This document shows, one piece after another, positions 63,012 to 64,000 of a DNA stretch of 64,000 bases. How positions within the stretch are numbered: the first letter of the stretch is position 1; each line of letters starts with the position of its first letter. Made by a program: the position numbers and the translations under genes. The DNA is from Hesperophylax magnus. Its lineage: Eukaryota > Arthropoda > Insecta > Trichoptera > Limnephilidae. Where the stretch lies: assembly GCA_026573805.1 (NCBI GenBank), contig JAIUSX010000119.1, positions 5,084,001-5,148,000 on the forward strand, written 5' to 3'. The notes beneath the pieces are model-generated. The model saw nothing but the letters and a program-made list of their open reading frames with translations. It did no database searches and was not told the origin of the DNA.

Positions 63012-63556
63012 CAGGGTTTTCCAATAAGAGGTGTTATTTTGATATTCAATCGTAAAAGATCAACGGTTTCGTAGCTTGTGTGGCACATAGCGCCATCTTG
63101 TTGAAAGTAAACGTTGTCCAGATCAATACCATTCAATTCCGGCCATAACAAAAATCATTAATCATCTCTCGACAGCGTAATCTAATCACCGTAACTGTTG
63201 CTCCAGCCCCATTTTCGAAAAATTAAGGTCCAATGACTCCGCCGGACCATAAACCGCACCAAACAGTCACACGAGAATAGAGAGGCTTTTCAACAATAAC
63301 TCTTGGGTTTTCCGAGCCCTTTGCTTGTTGACGAAGCCACCGAGGTGGAAATGGGCCTCATCACTCAAGATGATTTACGTTTGATTCACTCAAGTGAATT
63401 TTTATAATTTTAATGCGTTGTTGAAGCGTGTATCGTTCCATTTTTAATAATGGCGTTGTTTCTACTTGTCAAATGTCAAAAAAATGACAGCTTCAAAAGT
63501 AACATCTACCGAAATAGCGGGCTATTCAAAATAACTCCTCTTATTGGAAAACCCTG
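63012..63556. mobile_element. Deleted Tc1/mariner-type element, copy 2 (545 bp)
   Basis: CAGGGTTTTCCAATAAGAGG at the left and its complement at the right, with TA outside both ends (63010-63011, 63557-63558). There is one mismatch in the first 31 bases (right end AACTCCTC). Internal sequence follows the same order as 51859-52411 with small indels, including the FQQDGA-coding block on the minus strand. The shared deletion shows that both derive from one already-deleted ancestor. Confidence 0.95.
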
Positions 63557-63654
63557 TACTATATAATAAATATTAATTTGTACTACAATAAATATTTTTT
63601 TAATGAAAAATAATAGTAAATTATGACAAACATAATTTTCATTTAGCTGAAGTA

Positions 63655-63790
63655 TTGCAATTGATATAGCATCCGACGGGCAGTCAGAAGGCTGCGGGCT
63701 CAATTCCCGTCGGCGGCATGTATTTTTTCTCGGAAGATTTTTTAAATTTATATAAGTGTTTCAGGCTAATAATTATTGCTTAAAAATAAT
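63655..63790 (+). mobile_element. Family P element, 5' truncated
   Basis: Contains GCATCCGACGGGCAGTCAGA, then the T arm GCGGGCTCAATTCCCGT and end CGGCGGCATG, followed by the arm TTTCTCGGAAGATTTTTTAA, GTGTTTCAGGCTAATAATTA and TTGCTTA. The anticodon-stem region is altered and the D arm is missing. Confidence 0.65.
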
Positions 63791-63904
63791 ACCTAATTTT
63801 ACGAATTTACAAAATTATAAGTTATTCAAACATAGTAATTTTATTAATATTCATTGAAGGTGTATTCACCCTCTTATATTAATTTTAAGATAATTTTAAT
63901 TTAT

Positions 63905-63946
63905 CATAATTTTAAACACGTTTATTAAAACGTGTTTAAAATTATG
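63905..63946. repeat. Perfect 19-bp inverted repeat
   Basis: CATAATTTTAAACACGTTT and AAACGTGTTTAAAATTATG are separated by ATTA. It is a strong potential hairpin with no family assignment. Confidence 0.85.
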
Positions 63947-64000
63947 CAAAACTGAAAATCGGCAGCCAAAATTTTGAGCCATTTTATCTGCCAATATGGA

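Overview
This window looks like a gene-poor, AT-rich, transposon-dense stretch of an arthropod (most likely insect) genome. The evidence is eukaryotic: non-LTR retrotransposons with poly(A) or (TAAA)n tails, a Ty3/gypsy-type LTR retrotransposon, a Penelope-like element, Tc1/mariner remnants, tRNA-derived SINEs, TTAA-flanked MITEs, and several minisatellites and one satellite. A lepidopteran or similar insect is my best guess from the look of the repeats, but this is inference. I see no convincing host protein-coding gene. The best host-like feature is a CpG-rich island at about 27.43-28.02 kb with a TATA box and a strong splice-donor-like sequence, which could be a promoter plus first exon.

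Layout. 0-5 kb: a Penelope-like (GIY-YIG) relic lies inside a large inverted repeat that carries hammerhead-like motifs. 5-12.7 kb: scattered LINE 3' fragments, two of them abutting minisatellites that appear to have grown out of LINE coding sequence. 13-14 kb: tRNA-bearing palindromic elements (called family P here). 15-18.5 kb: a TTAA-flanked MITE and a second, inverted copy ending in 11 perfect 42-bp repeats. 18.8-21.7 kb: a 5'-truncated LINE with poly(A) tail and a 15-bp target-site duplication. 22-28 kb: SINEs, LINE fragments, a 163-bp higher-order minisatellite and the CpG island.

28.36-49.27 kb is the main structural feature. A 7.0-kb segment (A, 28359-35365) recurs at 42252-49273 (A'). 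The only length difference I found is one 15-bp minisatellite unit. Between them lies a minus-strand Ty3/gypsy element with an intact 1356-codon gag-pol frame (37357-41427), two LTRs, and an extra truncated LTR-plus-gag copy (35366-37210). The left copy of A shows the empty insertion site; the right copy abuts the 5' LTR. This is either a recent rearrangement joining two haplotypes or a haplotype-duplication error in the assembly.

49-64 kb: TTAA MITE copies, two ~550-bp deleted mariner elements with perfect or near-perfect inverted ends and TA duplications, a 104-bp palindrome, four LINE bodies or fragments on the minus strand, and more SINE and P copies. The SINE 3' end resembles the 3' end of the LINE at 18.8 kb, which suggests a SINE/LINE partnership. 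Most elements are truncated or frameshifted. Only the gypsy frame looks intact.
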